NCBI GenBank assembly: GCA_963752755.1
Contig: CAVVZJ010000022.1
Span: 186,001 to 250,000 of the forward strand
Length of the DNA: 64,000 nucleotides
Reading direction: 5' to 3'
From: CAVVZJ01 sp963752755
GTDB taxonomy: Bacteria > Planctomycetota > Planctomycetia > Isosphaerales > Isosphaeraceae
Shown here: piece by piece, positions 54,871 through 63,275 of the stretch
Layout: every line of letters begins with the position of its first letter
How positions within the stretch are numbered: position 1 is the first letter of the stretch
Made by a program: the position numbers and the translations under genes
The notes under the pieces: model-generated
The model's database searches: none
What the model saw: only the letters and a program-made list of their open reading frames with translations
What the model was told of the DNA's origin: nothing

Positions 54871-57120
54871 TCAGGCGGTGCGCTGCTCCGGATACTTGAC
54901 CCGACCGTGATAGATGCCGATCAGGGACTTGATGAGGCTCTCGCGAATCTCGGCGATCTCGCGGAGCGTGAGGCCGCACTCGTCGAACTGGCCGTCGTCG
55001 AGTCGTTTCTGGATCAGCTCGCCGACGAGGCTATCGATGCGTGCGGGGGTTGGTTCGGTGAGGGTCCGGCTGGCGCTCTCGACCGCGTCGGCGATCATGA
55101 GGATGCCGGCCTCGCGACTCTGGGGCTTGGGACCCGGGTAGCGGAAGGCGCTCTCCTGCACGGTCGGGGCGTCCGGGTTGCCATCGCAGCGGCGAGTGGC
55201 CTCGCGGTAGAAGTACTCGACCAGCGTGGTCCCGTGGTGCTGCTCGATCAGGTCGATGATCGGCTGCGGCAGGTGGTGCTGCCGGGCCAGCTCGACGCCG
55301 TCCTTGACGTGGCCGATGATGATGAGCGTGCTCATCGCCGGGGCCAGGTTGGCGTGGCGATTCGCGGCGCCGGCCTGGTTCTCGACGAAGTAGTGCGGCT
55401 TGACCATCTTGCCGATGTCGTGAAAGTAGGCCCCGATCCGGATCAGGAGGGCATTGGCCCCAATGCGCTCGGCAGCGGCCTCGGCGATCGTGCCGACGGT
55501 CACCGAGTGGTTGTGCGTGCCCGGGGCGCGTCGGACCAGCTCCTGAAGGAGCGGGTGGGTGATGTCGCCCAGTTCCAGCAGGCTGATGCCGGTGACGATC
55601 CCGAACGTCTTCTCCACGAACGGCAGGCAGCCACCCAGGAAGAATCCGGCCATGAGGCCCCAGCCGGCCCGCCAGAAAGCGTCGTTGACGACCAGCTCGA
55701 ACGAGTGGTTCTGGAAGATCCCCGAGGCCCAGGTCAGAACGAAGTAGCCGAGGGCCGCATACAGACCGACCTGGATCGGCTTGGTCCGCGTCCGGACCTC
55801 CCGCAACGGCAGGACGCCCGCCGCCGTGCCGCCGATCAGGACGAGGAAGTGCGCCATGCCAAAGCCGAGCGCCAGACTCGTCAGGACCGACAGGCCGAAG
55901 GCGACCATCAGGGCCATCTGCGGGTTGAAGGCGATCGCCAGGATCATCGACGTCAAGGCGACCGGGATCAGTTCGGCGTCCCACGGCTGGACGGCCAGCA
56001 AGCGGGCCACGCCCATCGTCACGACGAACAAGGCGCAGAGCACCGTGATCCGACGGTCGCTGCTCGCGACCTTCGGCTCGTGCCGCATGACGTAGTAGCC
56101 GATCAAGGCGAAGACCGCCGCCACCAGCACGACCACGGCCAGAGCCCGACGGAGCCGGTCCACGACACCAAGCTGCGTGTTGGCGACGTCATGTTCCAGC
56201 CGGAGCACGGAGAGATGGTCCTCGGTGATCCGCTCCCCCTGCTCGACCAGGACCTCACCCTTGTGGTAGTCGCGGAAGGCCTCGGCCACGGAGTTGGCGG
56301 CGGCCTCGCGCTCGTGCTTGGTCAAGCCGTCCTCGTACTGGAGGGTCGGCGTGCTGGCAAGGCGGTCGGCGATCAAAGCGAAGAGTCTCTGGCCGAGCTT
56401 CGGGCCGGTGAACGCCTTGGCGAATTCGGAGGCCACGGCGCCGTCAGACTTCTTGATGCGTTCGGGCAGGATCAGGTCCCGGGGGACAGTCACGGCCTCG
56501 ACCGGCCGCTGGCCGACCTGGCGGATGCGGACCGTCGGCCGCGACTGGGCCTGTTCGTCGCGCGGCAGGGCGTCCGGCCCGAGCACGCCGTGGGCGATCA
56601 AGGGGGCGAAGGCCATCTGGATCTGCTGGTGCAGGGCCTCCTTGCGCTCGGGGCTGTCGGCGGCAGCGCGAATGTCGAGGAAGGTCGGCTCGTCGAGGCT
56701 CCAGGTGGTCGTGAGGTTCTCATCGAGCAACTCGCGCAGGCGGACCTCGCTGACGGCGTCCACCAGGTCGCGCAACTGCTCCGCCAGTTCCTTGATCGGG
56801 GCCGGATCGTTGGTCAGCAAGGGATCGACCGATTCGTAGCGGGCGCGACGATCGGCGTTGGTCTTGACCGGGTCCTTGCGGCGGAACTCCTCGACGCTGA
56901 CCAGGACCGGGCGGCCGGGCCGCTGGCCGAGGCGGAAGGTGAACGGCGGCCCGTTGCCATGGACGATCGCGGCGGTGGCGACGACGGCGGCGGCGACCAG
57001 GCCGAGCCGCGTCAGGCGCGACCGCTGGCGGGCCTGCCGGGCCTGGCGGATATCGATCGGGTGGGCGGGACGGAGCTGGGCACGGGGTGTCGGCTTCGAC
57101 CGACGTTTACCAAGGCTCAT
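54871..57120 (-). CDS. 7TMR-HD family HDIG membrane protein, PgpH-like
   Basis: The protein has 749 residues. An N-terminal helix (LGLVAAAVVATAAIVHG) anchors a 7TMR-HDED-like extracytoplasmic domain (about 60-340), then seven membrane helices ('RRALAVVVLVAAVFALIGYYVM', 'MALMVAFGLSVLTSLALGFG' and others), then a cytoplasmic HD domain with the motif 'GAYFHDIGKMVKPHYFVEN' near residue 560, 'HRxxNHSVTVG'-like 'GTHNHSVTVGTIAEAAAERIG' and 'IADAVESASRTL'. In other bacteria PgpH hydrolyses c-di-AMP. Whether this one does is inferred from architecture. It sits between phoH and ybeY, as in Firmicutes (yqfF). Confidence 0.9.
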   Translation of the reverse strand: MSLGKRRSKPTPRAQLRPAHPIDIRQARQARQRSRLTRLGLVAAAVVATAAIVHGNGPPFTFRLGQRPGRPVLVSVEEFRRKDPVKTNADRRARYESVDPLLTNDPAPIKELAEQLRDLVDAVSEVRLRELLDENLTTTWSLDEPTFLDIRAAADSPERKEALHQQIQMAFAPLIAHGVLGPDALPRDEQAQSRPTVRIRQVGQRPVEAVTVPRDLILPERIKKSDGAVASEFAKAFTGPKLGQRLFALIADRLASTPTLQYEDGLTKHEREAAANSVAEAFRDYHKGEVLVEQGERITEDHLSVLRLEHDVANTQLGVVDRLRRALAVVVLVAAVFALIGYYVMRHEPKVASSDRRITVLCALFVVTMGVARLLAVQPWDAELIPVALTSMILAIAFNPQMALMVAFGLSVLTSLALGFGMAHFLVLIGGTAAGVLPLREVRTRTKPIQVGLYAALGYFVLTWASGIFQNHSFELVVNDAFWRAGWGLMAGFFLGGCLPFVEKTFGIVTGISLLELGDITHPLLQELVRRAPGTHNHSVTVGTIAEAAAERIGANALLIRIGAYFHDIGKMVKPHYFVENQAGAANRHANLAPAMSTLIIIGHVKDGVELARQHHLPQPIIDLIEQHHGTTLVEYFYREATRRCDGNPDAPTVQESAFRYPGPKPQSREAGILMIADAVESASRTLTEPTPARIDSLVGELIQKRLDDGQFDECGLTLREIAEIRESLIKSLIGIYHGRVKYPEQRTA

Positions 57121-57231
57121 GGAAGGAGTCTCGGGCGGACACGCGCCCGGCTCGGCCGGGTTCGCGTCGGGGTGCGCCGCGCCGACGTCGGCGCGGCTTC
57201 GGCCCGGCCGGAAAGCCGGCCGGACCTCGCC

Positions 57232-58287
57232 TCAACCCGGGGCGGGCAGGGTGGCCGCTCCTTCGACCGTCGCCGGTGTCGGCTCGGAAGCCACGACCAC
57301 GTTGGGGCCGGGTACCGAGTCCGCCGCCGGCGCGGCTGGTGCGACCGCTTCGGAGGCTTCGTAGGCATCGACGATCGCCTGGACGAGCGGGTGCCGCACG
57401 ATGTCGGCCCGACCCAGGGTCACGATCCCGACGCCAGGGACTTCCTTGAGACGCTCGACCGCATCGGCCAGGCCGCTGGCGGTCCCGGTCGGCAGGTCCA
57501 CCTGCGTCGGGTCGCCGGTCACGACAATGCGCGCGTTCTGGCCCATTCGGGTCAGGAACATCTTCATCTGGGGCACGGTGGCGTTCTGGCCCTCATCGAG
57601 GATGATAACCGCGTCGTTGAGCGTCCGGCCCCGCATGTAGGCCAGCGGGGCGATCTCGATGAGATCGTTACCCATATACCGGCGGAGCTGATTGAAGTCC
57701 ATCAGGTCGTGCAACGCATCCAGCAAGGGCCGCAAATACGGATTGATCTTGGCCTCGAGGTCACCGGGCAGGAAGCCGAGCCGCTCGCCCGCCTCGACGG
57801 CCGGGCGGACCAGCACCAGTTTCTTGATCTGACCACGTCGCAAGGCGGCCACGGCGCTCGCGACCGCCAGATACGTCTTGCCGGTGCCCGCCGGGCCGAT
57901 GCAGAAGACCAGTTCCTTCTCGTGCAAAGCACGCAAGTAGTGGGCCTGACCCTCGCTCCGACCGCGCACCTGACGGCTGCCGTCGCCCCGGATCTCGATC
58001 GCACCGAACGCCCCGTCGTCGGTATCCTTGCCAACGACGTTGTCGATCACGTCGGCCACGTCACCCGAGGACAGTGTACGCTGTCGGCGATAAAGCCGGC
58101 GCATCTCCTCGAAGACCTGCCGTGCCTGCTCGACCCGATCCGGGTCGCCTTCCAGGCGGATCTCACCTCGACGGGCAAGGATCTTCACGCGGAGGCTATC
58201 GCGAACCTGCCTCAAGAGCTGGTCGCGACTGCCGAAGACCGCGAGCTCCTCGTCGTGGTTATCCAGATTGATCGTCACGTCTGGCAT
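57232..58287 (-). CDS. phoH: PhoH-like protein (RNA-associated ATPase)
   Basis: The product has 351 residues from the ATG at 58287. The N-terminal KH-like part ('NHDEELAVFGSRDQLLRQVRDSLRVKILARRGEIRLEGD') precedes the PhoH ATPase: Walker A 'FCIGPAGTGKTYLAVASAV' near 132, 'KLVLVRPAVEAGERLGFLPGDLEAKINPYLRPLLDAL', Walker B 'NDAVIILDEGQNATVPQMKMFLTRMG' near 225, and 'ARIVVTGDPTQVDLP'. Members work in RNA metabolism with YbeY. The Ala/Pro-rich tail is unusual but common in planctomycetes. It leads the phoH-pgpH-ybeY gene order. Confidence 0.93.
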   Translation of the reverse strand: MPDVTINLDNHDEELAVFGSRDQLLRQVRDSLRVKILARRGEIRLEGDPDRVEQARQVFEEMRRLYRRQRTLSSGDVADVIDNVVGKDTDDGAFGAIEIRGDGSRQVRGRSEGQAHYLRALHEKELVFCIGPAGTGKTYLAVASAVAALRRGQIKKLVLVRPAVEAGERLGFLPGDLEAKINPYLRPLLDALHDLMDFNQLRRYMGNDLIEIAPLAYMRGRTLNDAVIILDEGQNATVPQMKMFLTRMGQNARIVVTGDPTQVDLPTGTASGLADAVERLKEVPGVGIVTLGRADIVRHPLVQAIVDAYEASEAVAPAAPAADSVPGPNVVVASEPTPATVEGAATLPAPG

Positions 58288-58742
58288 CGAATGCCCTTCG
58301 CCGACCCCTCCCGAGCCCGTGGAGTTCCGATCACCCACGGGCCCTCCATCCCCCTTGGGGGGCGGGCGTCGGACCATTATGGTCGCCCGTCGCAGAAAAA
58401 CGCAACGTCGAGTCGGGAGGCGACGCTCCCGGACGCCGACACAGATCTTCATTCTCCGTTGATTGCCCCGGGTTCCGTTCGGCACGACGTCGGACCGATC
58501 TCCATTCTCTGGAAGGGTATTTTACGCCTCACCCTGCCTCCGGGAATGGCAAATCCGCAACAGGATACTGCGAAACCCAACGGGATACTCTCGGTCATCC
58601 GCAATCGACCATGAGGAGGCCTCGGCGTCGCGGAGTGATGAACCCGGAAGGATGGGGGCTTCGCGGGGTGTGCTACGGTCACCAAGCGGTGAATTCCCAA
58701 GCGTGGGTTCTCATCGAGGCCCCGACCCCGAACCGGCCACAC
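58288..58742. other. Intergenic stretch upstream of phoH
   Basis: No gene is supported. It includes the phoH leader and the 3' side of cdsA, with no clear hairpin. The promoter of the phoH group presumably lies near 58300-58600; no boxes are certain. Confidence 0.5.
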
Positions 58743-59657
58743 TCAGGTTCCGAAGAGGAGCCAGTAGCCGTAGGCCACCGGTCCGGCGAACAGAAGCGAG
58801 TCCATGACGTCAAGCACTCCTCCGAAGCCGGGGAGCGTATCGGAGGCATCCTTGCGTGCACAGTCGCGCTTGATCATGGATTCCATCAGGTCACCAAGCT
58901 GGGCCGCAGCCGCCACCAGGAGCCCGAAGCCGGCACCGGCGACCCAGCCGGGAGCCGGGATGTCAAAGGTTCGCGCGATCCCGAAAACGATCAGGGCGGC
59001 AATCATGCCGAAGAACAGACCGCCGACCGAGCCTTCGATCGTCTTGTTCGGGCTGAGCACCGGCCAGAGCTTGCGACGCCCGGCGAGGCGGCCCAGGGTA
59101 TAGGCCCCGGTGTCAGACCCCTTGGCCGAGGCGAGCAGGGCCGCCACCGGCACCAGGCCATGATAGGGCCCGTCAAGCCAGCGCATCTGGATCACAAAGC
59201 TTCCCAGGACACCGACATACGCCGTCGCCAGTACCGTGCCGGCGATCGTCGCCATGGTCCGTCCCGGCTTGACAAACTGGAGACTCTGCGCCAGGAAGGC
59301 AAACATCACCACCCCCACGAAGGCCCAGAGCGGCCAGGCCAGGGCGGTGATCGGTGCCGAGGGGAGATAATACGAGTCGCGCGGCAAGCGAGTGTCGAAG
59401 AAAAGATGCTCGCAAACGTGCGGCGCCCAGTTGGCCAGCGCGATCGCCAGCACGCCGCCGAAGACCGTGTTGCCCGACGGCCGGGCGCTGGTCGCGTTGA
59501 GCAGGCCGACCATCTCCAGCGCGACCCAACCCATGACCCCCGTCGTCAAGAATCCCCAGAGCGGATACCAGGGGGCAAACCAAAACTCATCGACGAACAG
59601 GACGGCCAGGATCAGCGCGACCAGGGTCAGCCCGGTCGCCAGGCGGTGGGCGAGCAT
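58743..59657 (-). CDS. cdsA: Phosphatidate cytidylyltransferase
   Basis: CdsA makes CDP-diacylglycerol from phosphatidate and CTP, the entry to phospholipid head-group synthesis. The protein has 304 residues and about eight membrane helices ('RLATGLTLVALILAVLFVDEF', 'PLWAFVGVVMFAFLAQSL', 'AGAGFGLLVAAAAQLGDLMES'). The CDP-alcohol-type signature near residues 255-285 reads 'SMIKRDCARKDASDTLPG' and 'FGGVLDVMDSLLF', with the metal-binding Asp residues in place. It follows uppS on the same strand after about 155 bases. Confidence 0.93.
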   Translation of the reverse strand: MLAHRLATGLTLVALILAVLFVDEFWFAPWYPLWGFLTTGVMGWVALEMVGLLNATSARPSGNTVFGGVLAIALANWAPHVCEHLFFDTRLPRDSYYLPSAPITALAWPLWAFVGVVMFAFLAQSLQFVKPGRTMATIAGTVLATAYVGVLGSFVIQMRWLDGPYHGLVPVAALLASAKGSDTGAYTLGRLAGRRKLWPVLSPNKTIEGSVGGLFFGMIAALIVFGIARTFDIPAPGWVAGAGFGLLVAAAAQLGDLMESMIKRDCARKDASDTLPGFGGVLDVMDSLLFAGPVAYGYWLLFGT

Positions 59658-59814
59658 GAAGGTGCCGCGTGCGGGGTTGGCGTCTGTCGGGTCAAGGGAG
59701 ACGGTCGAACATCGCGACCGGAGCCCCGAGGATTCCGTATCTTATCAGCACGCCGACACCCTGCCATCCCCCCGTCGGCGTTTGATCCGCGGGTGGGCCG
59801 CCACGTTGCGCGGC

Positions 59815-60630
59815 TCAGGGTGCGGTGAGGACCCCGGCCGGCAAGGCTCCGAACTTCCGCTGGCGACGGGCGAAGGCCAGCAAGGCGGCGTGGAGGTCGC
59901 CGGCCCGGAAGTCGGGCCAAAGGACGTCGGTGACGTAGATCTCGGCGTAGGAAATCTGCCAGAGAAGGTAATTGCTCACGCGAAGCTCCCCGGCAGTCCG
60001 GATCAGGAGGTCGGGATCGACCATGCCGGCGGTATAAAGATAAGATTCAAAACGCCTTTCATCGATGTCGGATGGGTCGAGCCGGCCGGCGCGGACCTCC
60101 TCGGCCAGACGGCGGGCCGCGTCGGCAATCTCGGTCCGACCACCGTAGTTCACGGCCAAGGCAAGGACCATGCCCGTGTTGCCGGCGGTTTGCTCGATCG
60201 TGCGGTCGAGTTCCTTGAGCACCTCCGCCGGCAGGCCGTCGCGACGGCCGATCATCGTCAGACGGACGTTCTGCTCCATCAATTCCGTTCGCTCGGCAAC
60301 GAGGAAGTGGCGCAGCAGGCGCATCAGGAACTTCAGCTCGCGAGGCGGACGCTTCCAGTTCTCGACCGAGAGGCAATAGAGCGTCAACTGCTCCAGACCA
60401 AGCCGGCAACCTTCCTCGACCATGGCGCGGACGCTGCGGATGCCGTTACGGTGGCCGACGATCCGCGGCAAGCCGCGACGCTCGGCCCAGCGGCCGTTGC
60501 CGTCCATGATGATGGCGACGTGCCGGGGCAATTGCTCAAGCCTCAGGCCCAGCGCGGCGATCGTCTCCAGGCCCTCCTCGGGGATCGGGTAGCTTGGCAC
60601 GGGTAGGACCCCTCCTCGGATCAGATTCAT
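59815..60630 (-). CDS. uppS: Isoprenyl transferase (undecaprenyl diphosphate synthase)
   Basis: UppS extends farnesyl diphosphate in cis to the C55 lipid carrier of envelope glycans. It has 271 residues. Catalytic Asp43 lies in 'HVAIIMDGNGRWAERRGLPRIVGHRNGI', followed by 'LTLYCLSVENWKRPPRELKFLM', 'VLALAVNYGGRTEIADAAR', and the end 'DPDLLIRTAGELRVSNYLLWQISYAEIYVTDVLWPDF'. An N-terminal extension of about 35 residues precedes the domain. The ATG overlaps the purA stop (ATGA at 60627-60630), so it is coupled to purA. Confidence 0.94.
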   Translation of the reverse strand: MNLIRGGVLPVPSYPIPEEGLETIAALGLRLEQLPRHVAIIMDGNGRWAERRGLPRIVGHRNGIRSVRAMVEEGCRLGLEQLTLYCLSVENWKRPPRELKFLMRLLRHFLVAERTELMEQNVRLTMIGRRDGLPAEVLKELDRTIEQTAGNTGMVLALAVNYGGRTEIADAARRLAEEVRAGRLDPSDIDERRFESYLYTAGMVDPDLLIRTAGELRVSNYLLWQISYAEIYVTDVLWPDFRAGDLHAALLAFARRQRKFGALPAGVLTAP

Positions 60631-61979
60631 CCCTCAACCTGCAGGGTCGCCGACCGGTCCGGTCCGACCGAGACGATCGCTACCGGCACACCGATCTGCG
60701 CAGCGAGGAACTGCACGTAGCGTCGAGCCTCGGCAGGCAGGTCAGACCACGACCGCGCGCCTGTGATGTCCTGCGACCAGCCGGGCAAGGTCTCATAGAC
60801 CGGCCGGAACCGCTCCAGATCTTCCGCATGGGCCGGGAAGTCGCGAACGCGGCGCCCACTCTCATCCTCATAGGACACGGCCACGTGCAACGTCTCGATC
60901 CCGCTCAGGACATCGAGCAGCATGACGGCAATCTCGGTCGTGCCGCTGATCCGGGCCGAGTAGCGAACCGCTACAGCGTCGAACCAGCCGCAGCGTCGGG
61001 GACGGCCGGTGACGGTGCCGTACTCCTTGCCCACGCGTCGGATGCGCTCGCCGGTCTCGTTGTCCTGCTCGGTCGGGAACGGCCCGCCGCCAACCCGGGT
61101 CGTGTACGCCTTGACGACGCCGATCCAGCGGCCGATGTGGCGCGTCGGCACGCCCGAGCCGGCCGCGATCCCGGCGGCGCTGGAGTTTGAGCTGGTGACA
61201 TACGGATAGCTGCCGTGATCGACGTCCAGCAACGACCCCTGCGCCCCCTCGAACATCAGGCGCCGGCCCTTCGCCAGCGCCTCATGGACCCAGGCGGTCG
61301 TGTCGCGGACGAAGGGCCGGAGCATGGCGGCATAGGTCAGGTACTCCTCGGCCACCGCGTCGGCGTGGAACGGCTGGAAGTCGGGCAGCATGGCCGTGAG
61401 CAGGCGATTCTTGTACGCCACGGCGCGGCCCAGCCGTTCGCAGAACGACTCAGGGTGGTACAGGTCGGCGACCCGGATGCCGTGGACGCGGCCCACCTTG
61501 TCGCGGTAGCAAGGACCAATGCCGCGTCGGGTCGTGCCGATGTGGTCGGCGGCGGAACTGGATTCCTCGGTGAGCCGCTCTTCCTCGATGTGGTAGGGAA
61601 GGATGACGTGGGCGCGGTCGCTGATGTGGAGTCGACCCTCGAAATCCACGCCCTGCTCGGAAAGGCGCTGGATCTCTTTTAACAAGGAAGGCGGGTGGAT
61701 CACCACGCCGTTACCAATCACGCAGTCGATCCCACGTCGAAGGATGCCCGTCGGCACGAGTGAGAGCTTGTACGTCACGCCGTCGAAGACGACCGTGTGG
61801 CCGGCGTTCGCACCCCCTTGATAGCGGACCACCACGTCGTGCTGATCGCACAAGAGATCGACAATCTTCCCCTTGGCCTCGTCCCCCCACTGGAGGCCCA
61901 CGACGCAGGTCGATGGCACGGCGTATGACTCGCTTTCCGGATGTCGGACCGGGATTCCCTTTGCATTGCAAAGAGACAA
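60627..61979 (-). CDS. purA: Adenylosuccinate synthetase
   Basis: PurA joins IMP and aspartate with GTP on the way to AMP. It has 450 residues. The P-loop reads 'VGLQWGDEAKGKIVDLL' near residue 28-44; the canonical motif is GDEGKGK, here with Ala for the fourth residue. Other blocks: 'YQGGANAGHTVVFDG', 'TTRRGIGPCYRDK', 'LMFEGAQGSLLDVDHGSYPYVTSSN', 'TTRVGGGPFPTE' and 'GRPRRCGWFDAVAVRYS'. The first 20 residues are extra; a start nearer 61919 is possible. It lies 39 bases downstream of carA on the same strand. Confidence 0.95.
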   Translation of the reverse strand: MSLCNAKGIPVRHPESESYAVPSTCVVGLQWGDEAKGKIVDLLCDQHDVVVRYQGGANAGHTVVFDGVTYKLSLVPTGILRRGIDCVIGNGVVIHPPSLLKEIQRLSEQGVDFEGRLHISDRAHVILPYHIEEERLTEESSSAADHIGTTRRGIGPCYRDKVGRVHGIRVADLYHPESFCERLGRAVAYKNRLLTAMLPDFQPFHADAVAEEYLTYAAMLRPFVRDTTAWVHEALAKGRRLMFEGAQGSLLDVDHGSYPYVTSSNSSAAGIAAGSGVPTRHIGRWIGVVKAYTTRVGGGPFPTEQDNETGERIRRVGKEYGTVTGRPRRCGWFDAVAVRYSARISGTTEIAVMLLDVLSGIETLHVAVSYEDESGRRVRDFPAHAEDLERFRPVYETLPGWSQDITGARSWSDLPAEARRYVQFLAAQIGVPVAIVSVGPDRSATLQVEG

Positions 61980-62018
61980 GGTAACGAAGTGGGGCGGTCG
62001 GCGTCAACGGCGTCGAGT

Positions 62019-63162
62019 TCAGCGCAGACTTTTGCGAAACTCGGCGAAGAGGTAATGGCTGTCGTGCGGCCCGGCGGAGGCCTCGGGATGGTACTGGACG
62101 GCGGTGATCGGTAGGCGTTTGTGACGCAAGCCTTCGAGGGTGCCGTCGTTGAGATTGACGTGCGTCGGCTCGACATCGGGCGGCAGGGAGCCGGGATCGA
62201 CGGCGAAGCCGTGGTTCTGGGTCGTGATCTCGACCTTGCCCGTGCGCTCATTGCGGACCGGGTGGTTGGCGCCGCGGTGGCCGAATTTGAGCTTGAAGGT
62301 CCTCGCCCCGAACGCCTGGCCGAGCAATTGGTGACCCAGGCAGATGCCGAAGATCGGCACTCCACGGTCGTCGGCGGCCCTGTGGATCAAGGCGCGAAGG
62401 GTCTGGACCGGCCCACTGAGAGCGGAGGGATCGCCGGGGCCGTTGGAGACGAAGATGCCGTCGGGATCGTGGTCGAGGATCGCCTCGGCGCGGGCATTGC
62501 CTGGCACGATCGTGACCCGGCAACCGCTCTCGACCAGGCAGCGCGGGATGTTCCACTTCATGCCGAAATCGAGCGCGACAACGTGTGGATGGTTCCCCGT
62601 CTTCGGCAACGACTCAGCGCAGTTCAACCGGCCGCCGAACGGGCCGTTGAAGCCGGGCGTCCAGGTGGTCGAGCCTTCGGGCATGACCTCGCTGGCCAGA
62701 TCCCTCCCGACGAGTCCCGGGCTCGCCTTCGCTTTCGCGACGAGGCTTTCGTCATCGAGGTCGATTGAGGAGAGGATGCCCTTCATCGCCCCCTGGATGC
62801 GGGTCGTCCGCACGAGCGCGGGTGTCGATCCCCTCGATACCGGGGATGCCGTTCTGGTCGAGGTACGCCTCCAGCGACCCGCTCGACCGGTGGTTGCTGG
62901 CCAGTCGGCTCAGCTCGCGGACGATGAACCCACGGACCCAGGGGCGGCCACTCTCGACATCCTCGGCATTGACCCCGTAGTTGCCGATCAAGGGGTACGT
63001 CATCGCCACGATCTGACCATGATAGGAGGGGTCGGTGAGGATCTCCTGGTAGCCGGTCATGCTCGTGTTGAAGACAACCTCCCCGTCCACCTCGGCCCGC
63101 GCCCCGAAGGCGCGTCCCGTGAAGACCGACCCATCCTCCAGGGCGAGCTTGGCGATGTCCAT
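62019..63162 (-). CDS. carA: Carbamoyl-phosphate synthase small subunit, one frameshift
   Basis: CarA is the glutaminase subunit that feeds ammonia to CarB for arginine and pyrimidine synthesis. The N-terminal domain reads 'AKLALEDGSVFTGRAFG', 'EVVFNTSMTGYQEILTDPSYHGQIVAMTYPLIGNYG' and 'GIPGIEGIDTRA'. A join near 62815 leads to 'RTTRIQGAMKGILS', then the class I amidotransferase domain with nucleophile Cys in 'VPIFGICLGHQLLGQAFGA' and His/Glu in 'ITAVQYHPEASAGPHDSHYLF'. Only the frame change is abnormal. carB is not adjacent here. Confidence 0.93.
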
Positions 63163-63275
63163 CGGCGAACCGATCCTCTAGGTTGACGTTCTCTGGCGTG
63201 GTCGCGGGCTCGAAGCGCATCCCCATAAGCATACCGGGCCGTCCAGGGTCGGGACCAGTGCAGTCGAACGGATCG

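Noticed and set aside
54907..58614. Plus-strand open frame of over 1,200 codons opposite pgpH-like and phoH genes
   Set aside because: It is a shadow of three well-identified genes with low-complexity translation and no recognisable domain.
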